From Lachnospiraceae bacterium (GTDB lineage: Bacteria > Bacillota > Clostridia > Lachnospirales > Lachnospiraceae): a stretch of DNA of 14,743 bases. A program made the translations under genes and the position numbers. A model generated the notes under the pieces. The model was given only the letters and a program-made list of their open reading frames with translations. It did no database searches and was not told the DNA's origin. Shown here piece after piece: positions 1 to 6,747 of the stretch (positions are counted from its first letter, which is position 1; every line of letters begins with the position of its first letter). The stretch lies in assembly GCA_017961385.1 (NCBI GenBank), contig JAGCXJ010000201.1:1-14743 (forward strand), read 5' to 3'.

Positions 1-530
1 GCCATGCACTGATCCATGTGATAGTTAAGACACGGTCTGTCGACCGCTTCTCCTTCTCTGATATGCTTATTGCATGTCCTTAATCTGCAAAGCTTGTTGA
101 CAAGTTCTATCGTATCCTTCACTGCGAGCGCACTAGTATAAGGTCCGAAGTATCTGGCCTTATCCTTCTTCACTTTTCTGGTCATTGTTATTCTCGGATA
201 CTGTTCATCAACAGATACCTTGATATATGGATATGTCTTGTCATCAACAAGCAGCGTGTTGTACTTTGGTCTGTGCTCCTTGATCAGATTGTTCTCAAGG
301 ACTAGGGACTCAAGCTCGGAATCGGTCACTATATATTCAAAGTAGGCTATCAGGCTTACCATCCTGTCTATCCAGGGGCCTCTTCCGATATTTGCACGAA
401 AATAAGAGCGCACTCGATTATGCAGGTCTTTTGCCTTACCCACATATATTATCGCATCGCTCTTATCATGCATTATATACACCCCCGGTTCATGGGGGAG
501 CTTATGAAGTTCTTCCTGAAAATCAAACAC
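1..530 (-). CDS. uvrC: UvrC, excinuclease ABC subunit C (N-terminal 176 residues; cut by window edge)
   Basis: UvrC is the nuclease of bacterial nucleotide excision repair and makes the incisions on both sides of a lesion marked by UvrA/UvrB. I translated this frame by hand: 176 codons stay open to the window edge, beginning VFDFQEELHKLPHEPGVYIM. The GIY-YIG nuclease domain is clear, with GVY at 16-18, YVGKA at 29-33 and the conserved NRVRSYF at 38-44. ENNLIKEHRPKYN (79-91), LLVDDKTYPYIK and a Cys-rich PCLNYHMDQC stretch near the cut follow, as in UvrC. The start is a GTG (530-528) with a gaggaa Shine-Dalgarno about ten bases upstream. It overlaps the ftsH stop by eight bases in another frame, implying one transcript and probably translational coupling with ftsH. 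The C-terminal RNase H-like nuclease and HhH domains lie outside the window. Family identity is very secure. Confidence 0.95.
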   Translation of the reverse strand, partial: MFDFQEELHKLPHEPGVYIMHDKSDAIIYVGKAKDLHNRVRSYFRANIGRGPWIDRMVSLIAYFEYIVTDSELESLVLENNLIKEHRPKYNTLLVDDKTYPYIKVSVDEQYPRITMTRKVKKDKARYFGPYTSALAVKDTIELVNKLCRLRTCNKHIREGEAVDRPCLNYHMDQCM

Positions 531-2697
531 CTGCGGTTTCTTCCTCTGTCGCCTCGATATTTTCAGTCTCTTTTATCTCTTTATCTTCGGTTTCCTTATT
601 CTCCTCAGACTTTTCTTCATTGGATTCAGCTTTTTCTTCCTTGGACTCTTCAGTTTCTTCTTCAGGCTCGGGTAGGCCTTTGAGTTCTCTGAATATCTTC
701 ATGAATTCCTTGCCGGTGATGGTTTCCTTTTCAATGAGGAATTCAGCTAGCTTATCCATGACTTCTCTGTTTTCCAAAAGAAGACTTCTTGCTGTCTCAT
801 AGCTCTCGGCAAGCATATTCTTGACTTCTTCATCGATCTGCGCAGCCGTAACATCTGAGCACTCAAGCCTTGCATTTCCTGAAAGGTACTGATTCTCGAT
901 GGTAGCAAGTCCCATGGGGCCGAACTTCTCGCTCATTCCGTAACGGGTTATCATGTTCTTTGCAAGATTTGTTGCCTGCTCGATATCATTTGAAGCACCG
1001 CTTGTGATGCTTCCGAATACAATAGATTCCGCGGCACGTCCGCCCATGTAAATAACGAGTTTCTGCTTGAGCTCGACATTGCTCTCAAGATACTTTTCTT
1101 CCTCCGGAACCTGGAGAACATATCCAAGCGCTCCCATGGTTCTGGGAATTATCGTGATCTTCTGAACAGGCTCGGTATTCTTCTGAAGAGCCGTTACAAG
1201 AGCATGACCTATCTCATGGTAGGATACGATCTTTCTCTCTTCCTTGCTCATGATGCGGTCCTTCTTTTCCTTGCCGGCGATAACCTGCTCTATTGACTCC
1301 ATCAGATCCTTCTGGCTTACATATTCACGCTTATTCTTAACAGCATTTATCGCTGCCTCATTGATCATGTTAGCCAGATCTGAGCCGACGCTTCCGGCAG
1401 TTGCAAGAGCGATCTCCTTAAGATCTACCGTTTCATCCATCTTGACATCCTTAGCATGGACTCTCAGAATGGCCTCTCTGCCCTTTACATCAGGACGCTC
1501 TACTATGATACGTCTGTCAAAACGTCCGGGACGAAGGAGAGCCTTGTCGAGTATCTCGGGTCTGTTTGTTGCACCAAGCACCAGTACACCCTTTGAAGGA
1601 TCGAAACCATCCATCTCGCTCAACAGCTGATTAAGTGTCTGCTCTCTTTCCTCGTTTCCTCCGCCGTACTTTGAATCACGGCTTCGTCCGATCGCATCTA
1701 TCTCATCTATGAATATGATACAGGGCGCATTCTTGTTCGCTTCCCTGAAAAGATCTCTTACTCTGCTCGCACCGACACCGACATAAAGCTCAATGAAATC
1801 CGAACCCGTCAGTGAAAAGAAAGGTACATGCGCTTCACCCGCAACAGCTTTTGCGAGCAATGTCTTACCTGTTCCGGGAGGGCCTACAAGAAGAGCTCCC
1901 TTGGGAAGCTTAGCACCGATCTTGGTATATTTTGAAGGATCGTGCAGAAAGTCTACGACTTCAACTAGAGATTCCTTTGCTTCGTCTACACCTGCAACAT
2001 CATCAAATGTAACGCCTGTCTCCTTCTGTACATATACCTTGGCATTTGACTTTCCGACACCCATCGGTCCGCCGCCTCCTGCCATCTTTCTGTATGCAAA
2101 GCTTAACAAGAACCAGATAAGGAGTATAGGCAGTACATATGTTAAGAGTATTGAGAGTATCCATCCGGAATTGTCCGGGATATAAGTCTTAATCTCGACA
2201 CCTGCTTTAGTAAGCCTCTCTACGAGCTTGTCTCCAGTCTCTGTGATACCTGTATAATAGGTCAGCTGCGGTGTTGTCTGGCCGAACATATTTAATGCCG
2301 GCGTATAAAGATCCTGGAATGTATCCGTCTGTGTCTGGTTCTCAGTCGCCTCAGACTTTGGTATGATCAGCAGCTGATCCGACTGGATCTCTACTTTTGC
2401 TATCTCGCCTGCTTCAAGCTTTTGAATGAACTCATCATAAGTGATCTCCTGAGAAGCATCGCTTGAGAAGAAGTTCATAAACAGACTCATGCTGATAAGC
2501 GTGAGCAGTACAGCGATAACAAGGAACATAAGGCTCTGTTTCCTGGGCGGCATTCCGTTGTTGTTATTGCCTCCCTGGCCGTTGTTTCCCGAATTGTTAT
2601 TATCATTTCCTGAATTATTGTTGTTATTACGTCCGCTGTATCCTCCCTGTTCGGGATCGCCGGGACCGTAACTGTTCTGTCCGTCAAATTCTACCAT
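523..2697 (-). CDS. ftsH: FtsH-type ATP-dependent membrane zinc metalloprotease (divergent clade)
   Basis: FtsH is a hexameric membrane AAA+ protease that unfolds and degrades membrane and short-lived cytosolic proteins. The chosen ATG (2697) follows TGAGG at a spacing of 8 and gives 724 residues; an upstream in-frame TTG at 2751 lies in a terminator hairpin and is rejected. Layout: Asn/Gly-rich low-complexity segment (24-48), TM1 (about 55-77), extracytoplasmic domain, TM2 (about 179-200), Walker A GPPGTGKT (272-279), Walker B IIFIDEID (327-334), SRH region ATNRPEILDKALLRPGRFDRR split as 376-385 and 386-396, and zinc motif HEIGH (494-498) with probable third ligand D571 in SGASNDIEQA. Canonical FtsH has HEAGH and GFSGADLANL; here they are HEIGH and GSVGSDLANM, so this is a divergent clade, though catalytic residues are intact. 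The last roughly 45 residues form a Glu/Lys tail dominated by acidic residues. It shares a transcript with uvrC. Confidence 0.95.
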   Translation of the reverse strand: MVEFDGQNSYGPGDPEQGGYSGRNNNNNSGNDNNNSGNNGQGGNNNNGMPPRKQSLMFLVIAVLLTLISMSLFMNFFSSDASQEITYDEFIQKLEAGEIAKVEIQSDQLLIIPKSEATENQTQTDTFQDLYTPALNMFGQTTPQLTYYTGITETGDKLVERLTKAGVEIKTYIPDNSGWILSILLTYVLPILLIWFLLSFAYRKMAGGGGPMGVGKSNAKVYVQKETGVTFDDVAGVDEAKESLVEVVDFLHDPSKYTKIGAKLPKGALLVGPPGTGKTLLAKAVAGEAHVPFFSLTGSDFIELYVGVGASRVRDLFREANKNAPCIIFIDEIDAIGRSRDSKYGGGNEEREQTLNQLLSEMDGFDPSKGVLVLGATNRPEILDKALLRPGRFDRRIIVERPDVKGREAILRVHAKDVKMDETVDLKEIALATAGSVGSDLANMINEAAINAVKNKREYVSQKDLMESIEQVIAGKEKKDRIMSKEERKIVSYHEIGHALVTALQKNTEPVQKITIIPRTMGALGYVLQVPEEEKYLESNVELKQKLVIYMGGRAAESIVFGSITSGASNDIEQATNLAKNMITRYGMSEKFGPMGLATIENQYLSGNARLECSDVTAAQIDEEVKNMLAESYETARSLLLENREVMDKLAEFLIEKETITGKEFMKIFRELKGLPEPEEETEESKEEKAESNEEKSEENKETEDKEIKETENIEATEEETAGV

Positions 2698-2716
2698 AAG
2701 GTTATCCTCAATTAAC

Positions 2717-2749
2717 AAAAAGTATCGTGCCTGCAATCGGGCACGATAC
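2717..2749 (-). terminator. Intrinsic terminator after nadE, overlapping the ftsH promoter start region
   Basis: Read on the minus strand, a perfect 10-bp stem (GTATCGTGCC and GGCACGATAC) encloses the 8-base loop CGATTGCA and is followed at once by TTTTT (2721-2717). It lies about 70 bases past the nadE stop and 20 bases before the ftsH Shine-Dalgarno. This is the textbook form of a factor-independent terminator for pncA-nadE. On the plus strand no T-run follows the hairpin, so it should work in one direction only. Confidence 0.85.
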
Positions 2750-2750
2750 A

Positions 2751-2779
2751 ATTATAGAAGTTAAAAGTATTAAAAGCAA
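2751..2779 (-). promoter_or_regulatory. Predicted sigma-A promoter for ftsH-uvrC
   Basis: Minus strand: TTGCTT (2779-2774), a 17-base spacer, then a perfect TATAAT (2756-2751). The -35 box matches three of six consensus positions. The expected start of transcription is near base 2744, inside the first arm of the adjacent terminator hairpin. The assignment rests on sequence match and position only. Confidence 0.65.
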
Positions 2780-2818
2780 TTAAATTTCTGTGAAATGACT
2801 GTGAACTAAATAGAAAGA

Positions 2819-3568
2819 TCAGGCATCGGCGAGTTTGGCTATACCGGGATCAAACCCCGGCATCATCTGAAGCTTGAACAGGTTCATCTTATGCTTTCTG
2901 TCAATGAGAGCCTTGTGATCTTTATCATCTATGACACCTTCTCTGATATATCTGTCAAGCTCGGCATAGGTAAATCCGAGATTATCCTCATCTGTTTTTC
3001 CGCAGAGTCCGTCTGAAGGAACCTTTTCTATCAGTTCTTCAGGTAGACCAAGTTCTCTTCCGATAGCCTTTACTTCCTGTACGGTAAGATGAGCAAGAGG
3101 GCTGAAATCCCCTGCGGCATCACCGTATCTGGTTGAGTATCCAACCCAGTCCTCGGAAAGATTGCATGTATTGGCAACACGACCGTTGCAGCTCTGCGAT
3201 ACTGCATAAACCGTAGCCATGCGTATTCTGGGTGAAAGGTTTATAAGCGTCTGACTTGTCAGTTCAAGGTCTGAGGGAATAGCACCTTTAAGCCCTTCGA
3301 CAGCATCATTGATATTTACCACATAATATTTTATCCCAAGATGATCTACCAGAAGATAGGACATATCTATATCAGGCTGGTCTCCGCACGGCATCAGAAC
3401 ACCTACGACCCTGTCTTTTCCAAGTGCTTCAACGCAAAGCGCAGCTACCACCGAGCTGTCCTTTCCACCGCTTATTCCCAAAACAGCATTGCATCCGGGA
3501 CCGTTTTCCTCAAAAAACTTCCTTATCCATGCAACACATTCATCTTTTACTTTCTTTGCATCAAACAT
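2819..3568 (-). CDS. nadE: NH3-dependent NAD(+) synthetase
   Basis: NadE catalyses the last step of NAD synthesis, amidating nicotinic acid adenine dinucleotide with ATP and ammonia in the cytosol. The ATG at 3568 is preceded by AAGGAG with a 6-base spacing and gives 249 residues. A longer reading from 3601 would overlap pncA and lacks such a site. The PP-loop SGGKDSS sits at 33-39. The conserved NLSEDWVGYSTRYGD segment (136-150), FSPLAHLTVQEV and the KTDEDNLGFTYAELD segment near 191-205 also fit NadE. There is no N-terminal glutaminase (nitrilase) domain, so this is the short ammonia-dependent form. It begins 11 bases after the pncA stop, so the two salvage genes form an operon that ends at the terminator before ftsH. 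Confidence 0.94.
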   Translation of the reverse strand: MFDAKKVKDECVAWIRKFFEENGPGCNAVLGISGGKDSSVVAALCVEALGKDRVVGVLMPCGDQPDIDMSYLLVDHLGIKYYVVNINDAVEGLKGAIPSDLELTSQTLINLSPRIRMATVYAVSQSCNGRVANTCNLSEDWVGYSTRYGDAAGDFSPLAHLTVQEVKAIGRELGLPEELIEKVPSDGLCGKTDEDNLGFTYAELDRYIREGVIDDKDHKALIDRKHKMNLFKLQMMPGFDPGIAKLADA

Positions 3569-3579
3569 AGACTTCTCCT

Positions 3580-4095
3580 TTATCTTAAACCTATCTGGCA
3601 CATCTTCATTGCCAAAAGTGCATTGTCATGACTTTGCGGAGTAACACCCGCACAGCAGGCAGGATCAACAAATACCGGCACCTCCGGAAGAAATGCCTTT
3701 ATAAGAAGTGCATTGGATATAACGCAGATATCAGTGCAGAGTCCTATCAGTTCTATCTCATCGATGGTTTCCTTCTTTGAGAGTTCCTCAAGGTACAGGC
3801 CAAGCTCTTTTGAACCAAAGGTCGGCTTGTTTATGATCTTTGCATCCTTATCAACAGGAAGTTTATCAGATATCTTCCATCCTTCACTGTTTTCGATGCA
3901 GTGCTCTACGGGAAGATTCTTTCCCTCCTGAGTACTCAGATATTCAGGCTTATGCGTATCCCTGGTATATATGACCGTTCCGTCATAACCTTTTATCTTT
4001 TTCGCAACATTTTCAACAATGGCTTCTGCTTCCTTGGTACCAAGCGCTCCGTCGATGAAATCATTCTGCATATCAACTACTACAAGTATCTTCAT
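3580..4095 (-). CDS. pncA: Nicotinamidase-like cysteine hydrolase (isochorismatase fold)
   Basis: Probably converts nicotinamide to nicotinic acid in the Preiss-Handler salvage route. The 171-residue length and fold match the isochorismatase-like hydrolases. The visible triad is D8 (in VVVDMQNDF), K90 (in INKPTFGS) and C124 (in GLCTDICVIS); D46, H48 and H65 fit the metal site seen in nicotinamidases. The family also contains isochorismatases and other amidases. The complete triad plus metal ligands and the direct junction with nadE favour nicotinamidase. The ATG is preceded by a strong AGGAGGG at good spacing. It is first in the pncA-nadE operon and is transcribed from a region shared with the divergent epimerase-like gene. 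Confidence 0.85.
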   Translation of the reverse strand: MKILVVVDMQNDFIDGALGTKEAEAIVENVAKKIKGYDGTVIYTRDTHKPEYLSTQEGKNLPVEHCIENSEGWKISDKLPVDKDAKIINKPTFGSKELGLYLEELSKKETIDEIELIGLCTDICVISNALLIKAFLPEVPVFVDPACCAGVTPQSHDNALLAMKMCQIGLR

Positions 4096-4117
4096 GGCGA
4101 TCCCTCCTCTTTTGTCT

Positions 4118-4123
4118 ATTATA
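4118..4123 (-). promoter_or_regulatory. Candidate -10 box for pncA-nadE
   Basis: A perfect TATAAT lies on the minus strand 22 bases ahead of the pncA start codon, just before its Shine-Dalgarno. No convincing -35 box is seen at 16-18 bases spacing (best is TAGCAT at 17), so this rests mainly on the -10 and its position. It lies 21 bases from the opposing -10 box of the divergent gene. Confidence 0.5.
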
Positions 4124-4141
4124 TTCTGAAGAGGGCGTTTA

Positions 4142-4150
4142 TGCTATAAT
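4142..4150 (+). promoter_or_regulatory. Candidate extended -10 promoter for the epimerase/TPR unit
   Basis: TGCTATAAT is an extended -10 element (TG, one base, then perfect TATAAT) 27 bases before the epimerase ATG. The -35 region is weak, as is common with extended -10 promoters. With the opposing TATAAT at 4118-4123 it makes a compact divergent pair, so a single bound regulator could affect both units. Confidence 0.55.
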
Positions 4151-4177
4151 GAATCATAACTTTTTAGGAGAAGCAAA

Positions 4178-5038
4178 ATGAAAATACTGGTGATCGGCGG
4201 AACACGTTTTTTCGGAATACCAATGGTTAAGGCTCTAATAAAACAGGGTCATGACATAAAGATAGCAACAAGAGGCAACTCTAAACAGGATTTTTATGAA
4301 ATTACGGGTCATGTGATACTTGACAGGACAGATGAAACAAGCGTTATAAAAGCTATCGGCGGTCAGCATTTTGATGTGATAATCGATAAGATCGCATACA
4401 GTTCAAACGATGTAAAAAATCTCCTTGAGCATGTAACCTGCGACAGATATATACAGATGTCCACCTGTTCTGTTTATCCAGTGTGTCATGACAATATCAC
4501 AGAGGATGAGTTCGATACGGCATCCTATCCTTTAAGATGGATTGACGGGATAAGTGATTATCAGGAAACAAAGCGTCAGGCTGAAAGAGCGGTACTTGAA
4601 TATCTTGAAAACGACAGATATTCTTTTGTCAGATATCCTGTAGTAATGGGTGAAAATGATTATACGGGCAGGCTTAAATTCTACGTTGATCATATAAAAG
4701 AACAAAAGCCCATGTTCATAGATGATATCGACAGACATTTAAGCTTCATAAATGAAGCTGAAGCCGGACTGTTCATCGCTCACCTTGTCGATCACTTCAT
4801 AAGCGGTCCCGTAAACGGTTGCAGCAGCGGTTCTGTAACGATATCAGATATCATAAGCTATATTGAAAAAAAGAGCGGAAGAAAAGCTCTCCTTTCCGAT
4901 GACGGCGAGAGCGCTCCTTACAACGGCTACAGCGATAACAACACTTTTAGTACCGACAAGGCAGGATCGACAGGTTTCGTATTCAGTCATATAGATGACT
5001 GGATCTATCCCCTTCTTGATCACTACATAGAGAATTAA
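4178..5038 (+). CDS. NAD(P)-dependent epimerase/dehydratase-like protein (SDR superfamily)
   Basis: An extended/atypical SDR-fold protein of 286 residues; substrate unknown. The N-terminus MKILVIGGTRFFG carries the Gly-rich nucleotide-binding turn (GGTRFFG, 7-13) after the first beta strand. A Ser/Thr-rich MSTCSVYP segment (94-101) and Y128-x3-K132 (in DYQETKRQAE) stand where the SDR catalytic Ser and YxxxK are expected, so activity is likely. VRYPVVMGENDYTGRL and the FINEAEAG segment match the sugar-nucleotide epimerase-like families. It has the AGGAG site at 4166-4170. The TPR gene begins one base past its stop codon, so the two are co-transcribed. No sugar-nucleotide or cell-wall genes lie nearby to define a pathway. 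Confidence 0.85.
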   Translation: MKILVIGGTRFFGIPMVKALIKQGHDIKIATRGNSKQDFYEITGHVILDRTDETSVIKAIGGQHFDVIIDKIAYSSNDVKNLLEHVTCDRYIQMSTCSVYPVCHDNITEDEFDTASYPLRWIDGISDYQETKRQAERAVLEYLENDRYSFVRYPVVMGENDYTGRLKFYVDHIKEQKPMFIDDIDRHLSFINEAEAGLFIAHLVDHFISGPVNGCSSGSVTISDIISYIEKKSGRKALLSDDGESAPYNGYSDNNTFSTDKAGSTGFVFSHIDDWIYPLLDHYIEN

Positions 5039-5039
5039 A

Positions 5040-5783
5040 ATGGGAATACAGATAAGAAGATTTATAGATCACCTTGATCTATGCTTTCAGAAAAATGATA
5101 TGAAAGAAGCAGGGGAATGCATATCCTGCTGGGAAAACGAAGCAAGGCAAATGTCAGATGACAGAGGCCTTTTAACTGTATTAAACGAAGCACTGGGTTA
5201 CTACAGAAGAACAGGTGATAAGGATAAAGCCATTTCCTGCGTAAACGAATGCCTGAAGCTTGTTGAAAGACTCGGTCTTAATGATCAGCTTGCAGGAGCA
5301 ACGATCCTCATTAACGCTGCAACAACCCTGTCTTCCTTTAAGGAAACAAAAGAGGCTCTTCTGATATATGAAAAGGCAGCCTGCTGTTTCAGAGACAAAG
5401 ATGCGACAGAAACCTATGAGTATGCTTCACTTATAAACAACAGAGCCAGTATTTTATATGCACTCAAAAGATATGATGAAGCGCAAGCCTCATGGAATGA
5501 AGCGATCAATATCTTAAAGAAAACCAGAAATCATGCAGGCGAGATAGCTGTTTCGCTCATCATGCTGGCTCATCTCACATACGAGAGGGATAACTCATCT
5601 TTTGATGCAGTGGAAGAACTGCTTGATAAGGCATGGGAATATATAAATTCAGACGATCAGCCTAAGGATCACAGATATGCGTTTGTACTGAGCAAATGCG
5701 TTCCTTCATTTGAATATTTTAAAAGACCTCTCGAAGCAAAAGCGCTTAAAGAGGTCATCGATGAGATCTATAACGGTCATTGA
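5040..5783 (+). CDS. Tetratricopeptide-repeat (TPR) protein, function unknown
   Basis: A 247-residue soluble helical protein without signal peptide or membrane segments. Several TPR-like helix pairs are visible: AISCVNECLKLVERLG (about 64-79), EALLIYEKAACCF (about 105-117), the best unit ASLINNRASILYALKRYDEA then ASWNEAINILKK (about 127-159), and AVEELLDKAWEYI (about 185-197). TPR proteins usually act as protein-binding scaffolds. It follows the epimerase stop with only one base between and has a poor Shine-Dalgarno, so translation probably depends on the upstream gene, which suggests a functional link. Its end overlaps the convergent Nudix gene by seven bases. The binding partner cannot be read from the sequence. 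Confidence 0.8.
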   Translation: MGIQIRRFIDHLDLCFQKNDMKEAGECISCWENEARQMSDDRGLLTVLNEALGYYRRTGDKDKAISCVNECLKLVERLGLNDQLAGATILINAATTLSSFKETKEALLIYEKAACCFRDKDATETYEYASLINNRASILYALKRYDEAQASWNEAINILKKTRNHAGEIAVSLIMLAHLTYERDNSSFDAVEELLDKAWEYINSDDQPKDHRYAFVLSKCVPSFEYFKRPLEAKALKEVIDEIYNGH

Positions 5784-6262
5784 TCTCTGTCATCTGTTAC
5801 CATGTGCTTTACCGTATTTTGAGGATGCTTAAGCTCTGTTCTGAAAAACTCAGGATAGATAGTCTTTTCTTCATCAAAAGATACCCATTTAAGATATTCT
5901 TCACATCCGTCTTCGGTAAAGCTCTCACTGACAGGCTCAAAATCATCCGGTACCTTCATATAAAAGAAAAACGAGATCTCATATATCGGTTTTCCCATAT
6001 TTGCAGGTGAATCGCCGATAAAACAGTTCTCATGCACAAATCCGAGCCTGTCGATCTCCATCTTTACTCCGGTCTCTTCAAATACTTCTCTTACGACAGC
6101 CTCTTTTGCCGTTTCTCCAAACTTGATCCTTCCTCCGACGGAATACAGATAATCATCTCTTTTGTTCCCTGTCATCAGAAATTTCCCGTCCCTTATGATA
6201 ATGGCTCCCACACGGATAATTATAAAGCCTTCATCGCATTTTAATGTAATATCTCTTCCCAT
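5777..6262 (-). CDS. Nudix hydrolase
   Basis: Nudix enzymes hydrolyse nucleoside diphosphates linked to another moiety, such as oxidised nucleotides, NADH or sugar nucleotides; the substrate here is unknown. The Nudix box is complete: G44, five residues, E50, seven residues, then REVFEETGV (58-66). Flanking VGAIIIRDGKFLM and a Phe-rich strand fit the fold. I start at ATG 6262, preceded by AGAGGTGG, giving 161 residues beginning MGRDITLKCD, the usual start for this subgroup. A GTG at 6280 overlapping the upstream stop as GTGA would add six residues and cannot be excluded. It is the last gene of the minus-strand cluster and has no terminator before the convergent TPR gene. Confidence 0.9.
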   Translation of the reverse strand: MGRDITLKCDEGFIIIRVGAIIIRDGKFLMTGNKRDDYLYSVGGRIKFGETAKEAVVREVFEETGVKMEIDRLGFVHENCFIGDSPANMGKPIYEISFFFYMKVPDDFEPVSESFTEDGCEEYLKWVSFDEEKTIYPEFFRTELKHPQNTVKHMVTDDRDQ

Positions 6263-6276
6263 AGCCACCTCTTTGA

Positions 6277-6747
6277 TCACTTAACCTCAAAAGCAAGGAC
6301 CGTTTCCTCCTCGTTCAGATGGATCGTTTCAGGTTCATACGATCTTGCCAGTGTATTCCACAGCTTCTTTGCCTTTTCGTTTTTCTCGTTATACTTTATC
6401 TCCCACTGCCCCTTATGTTCAGACAGTATGAGTCTTGCCGCATCTATTGCAAGATGCTTTCTTCTGAATGAAGGAAATATCGTAAACTCAGCCATGGTAT
6501 AGTCAGGTTTTCTTCCTGTCATGGTATACGGACAGATCATGGCAAAACCTGCCAGTATTTCATCACTGTATATGAAATATGCCTCTCTTAGCGGATCGGT
6601 AAAGTACTCATCAAAATGACCATAGCCGTAATTGCCGTTCTCATCCATCTCATCATCATAGAAATTTGTCATCTCATACAGATATTTCTGATTGATGCTA
6701 AAGAGAAGATCTTTGTCTTTTTTATCTACTTTTTTCAGTCTTATCAT
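6277..6747 (-). CDS. GNAT-family N-acetyltransferase-like protein
   Basis: A 156-residue protein with GNAT layout: a central strand (AYFIYSDEILAGFAMI, about 56-71), motif A (MAEFTIFPSFRRKHLAIDAARLIL split over 85-108) and a C-terminal NEKAKKLWNTL segment (123-133) typical of motif B. The acetyl-CoA pyrophosphate loop normally reads R/Q-x-x-G-x-G/A; here it is RRKHLA (95-100) with His for the first Gly. This variant occurs in GNAT relatives but makes activity less certain. The substrate is unknown. Its ATG overlaps the stop of the upstream kinase as ATGA, so the pair is translationally coupled. Confidence 0.82.
   Translation of the reverse strand: MIRLKKVDKKDKDLLFSINQKYLYEMTNFYDDEMDENGNYGYGHFDEYFTDPLREAYFIYSDEILAGFAMICPYTMTGRKPDYTMAEFTIFPSFRRKHLAIDAARLILSEHKGQWEIKYNEKNEKAKKLWNTLARSYEPETIHLNEEETVLAFEVK

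Noticed and set aside
392..802. Plus-strand open frame rich in Ser
   Set aside because: It is the complement of the Glu/Lys-rich FtsH tail and the UvrC start; the Ser richness is a reflection of GAA/GAG codons on the other strand.
2530..2640. Tandem or CRISPR-like repeat in the AAT/AAC-rich tract
   Set aside because: It is the low-complexity Asn/Gly coding tract of ftsH, with no constant repeat unit or spacer pattern.
2698..2751. Longer ftsH start at an in-frame TTG (2751)
   Set aside because: The extra codons come from the terminator hairpin and there is no ribosome binding site, whereas ATG 2697 has TGAGG at good spacing.
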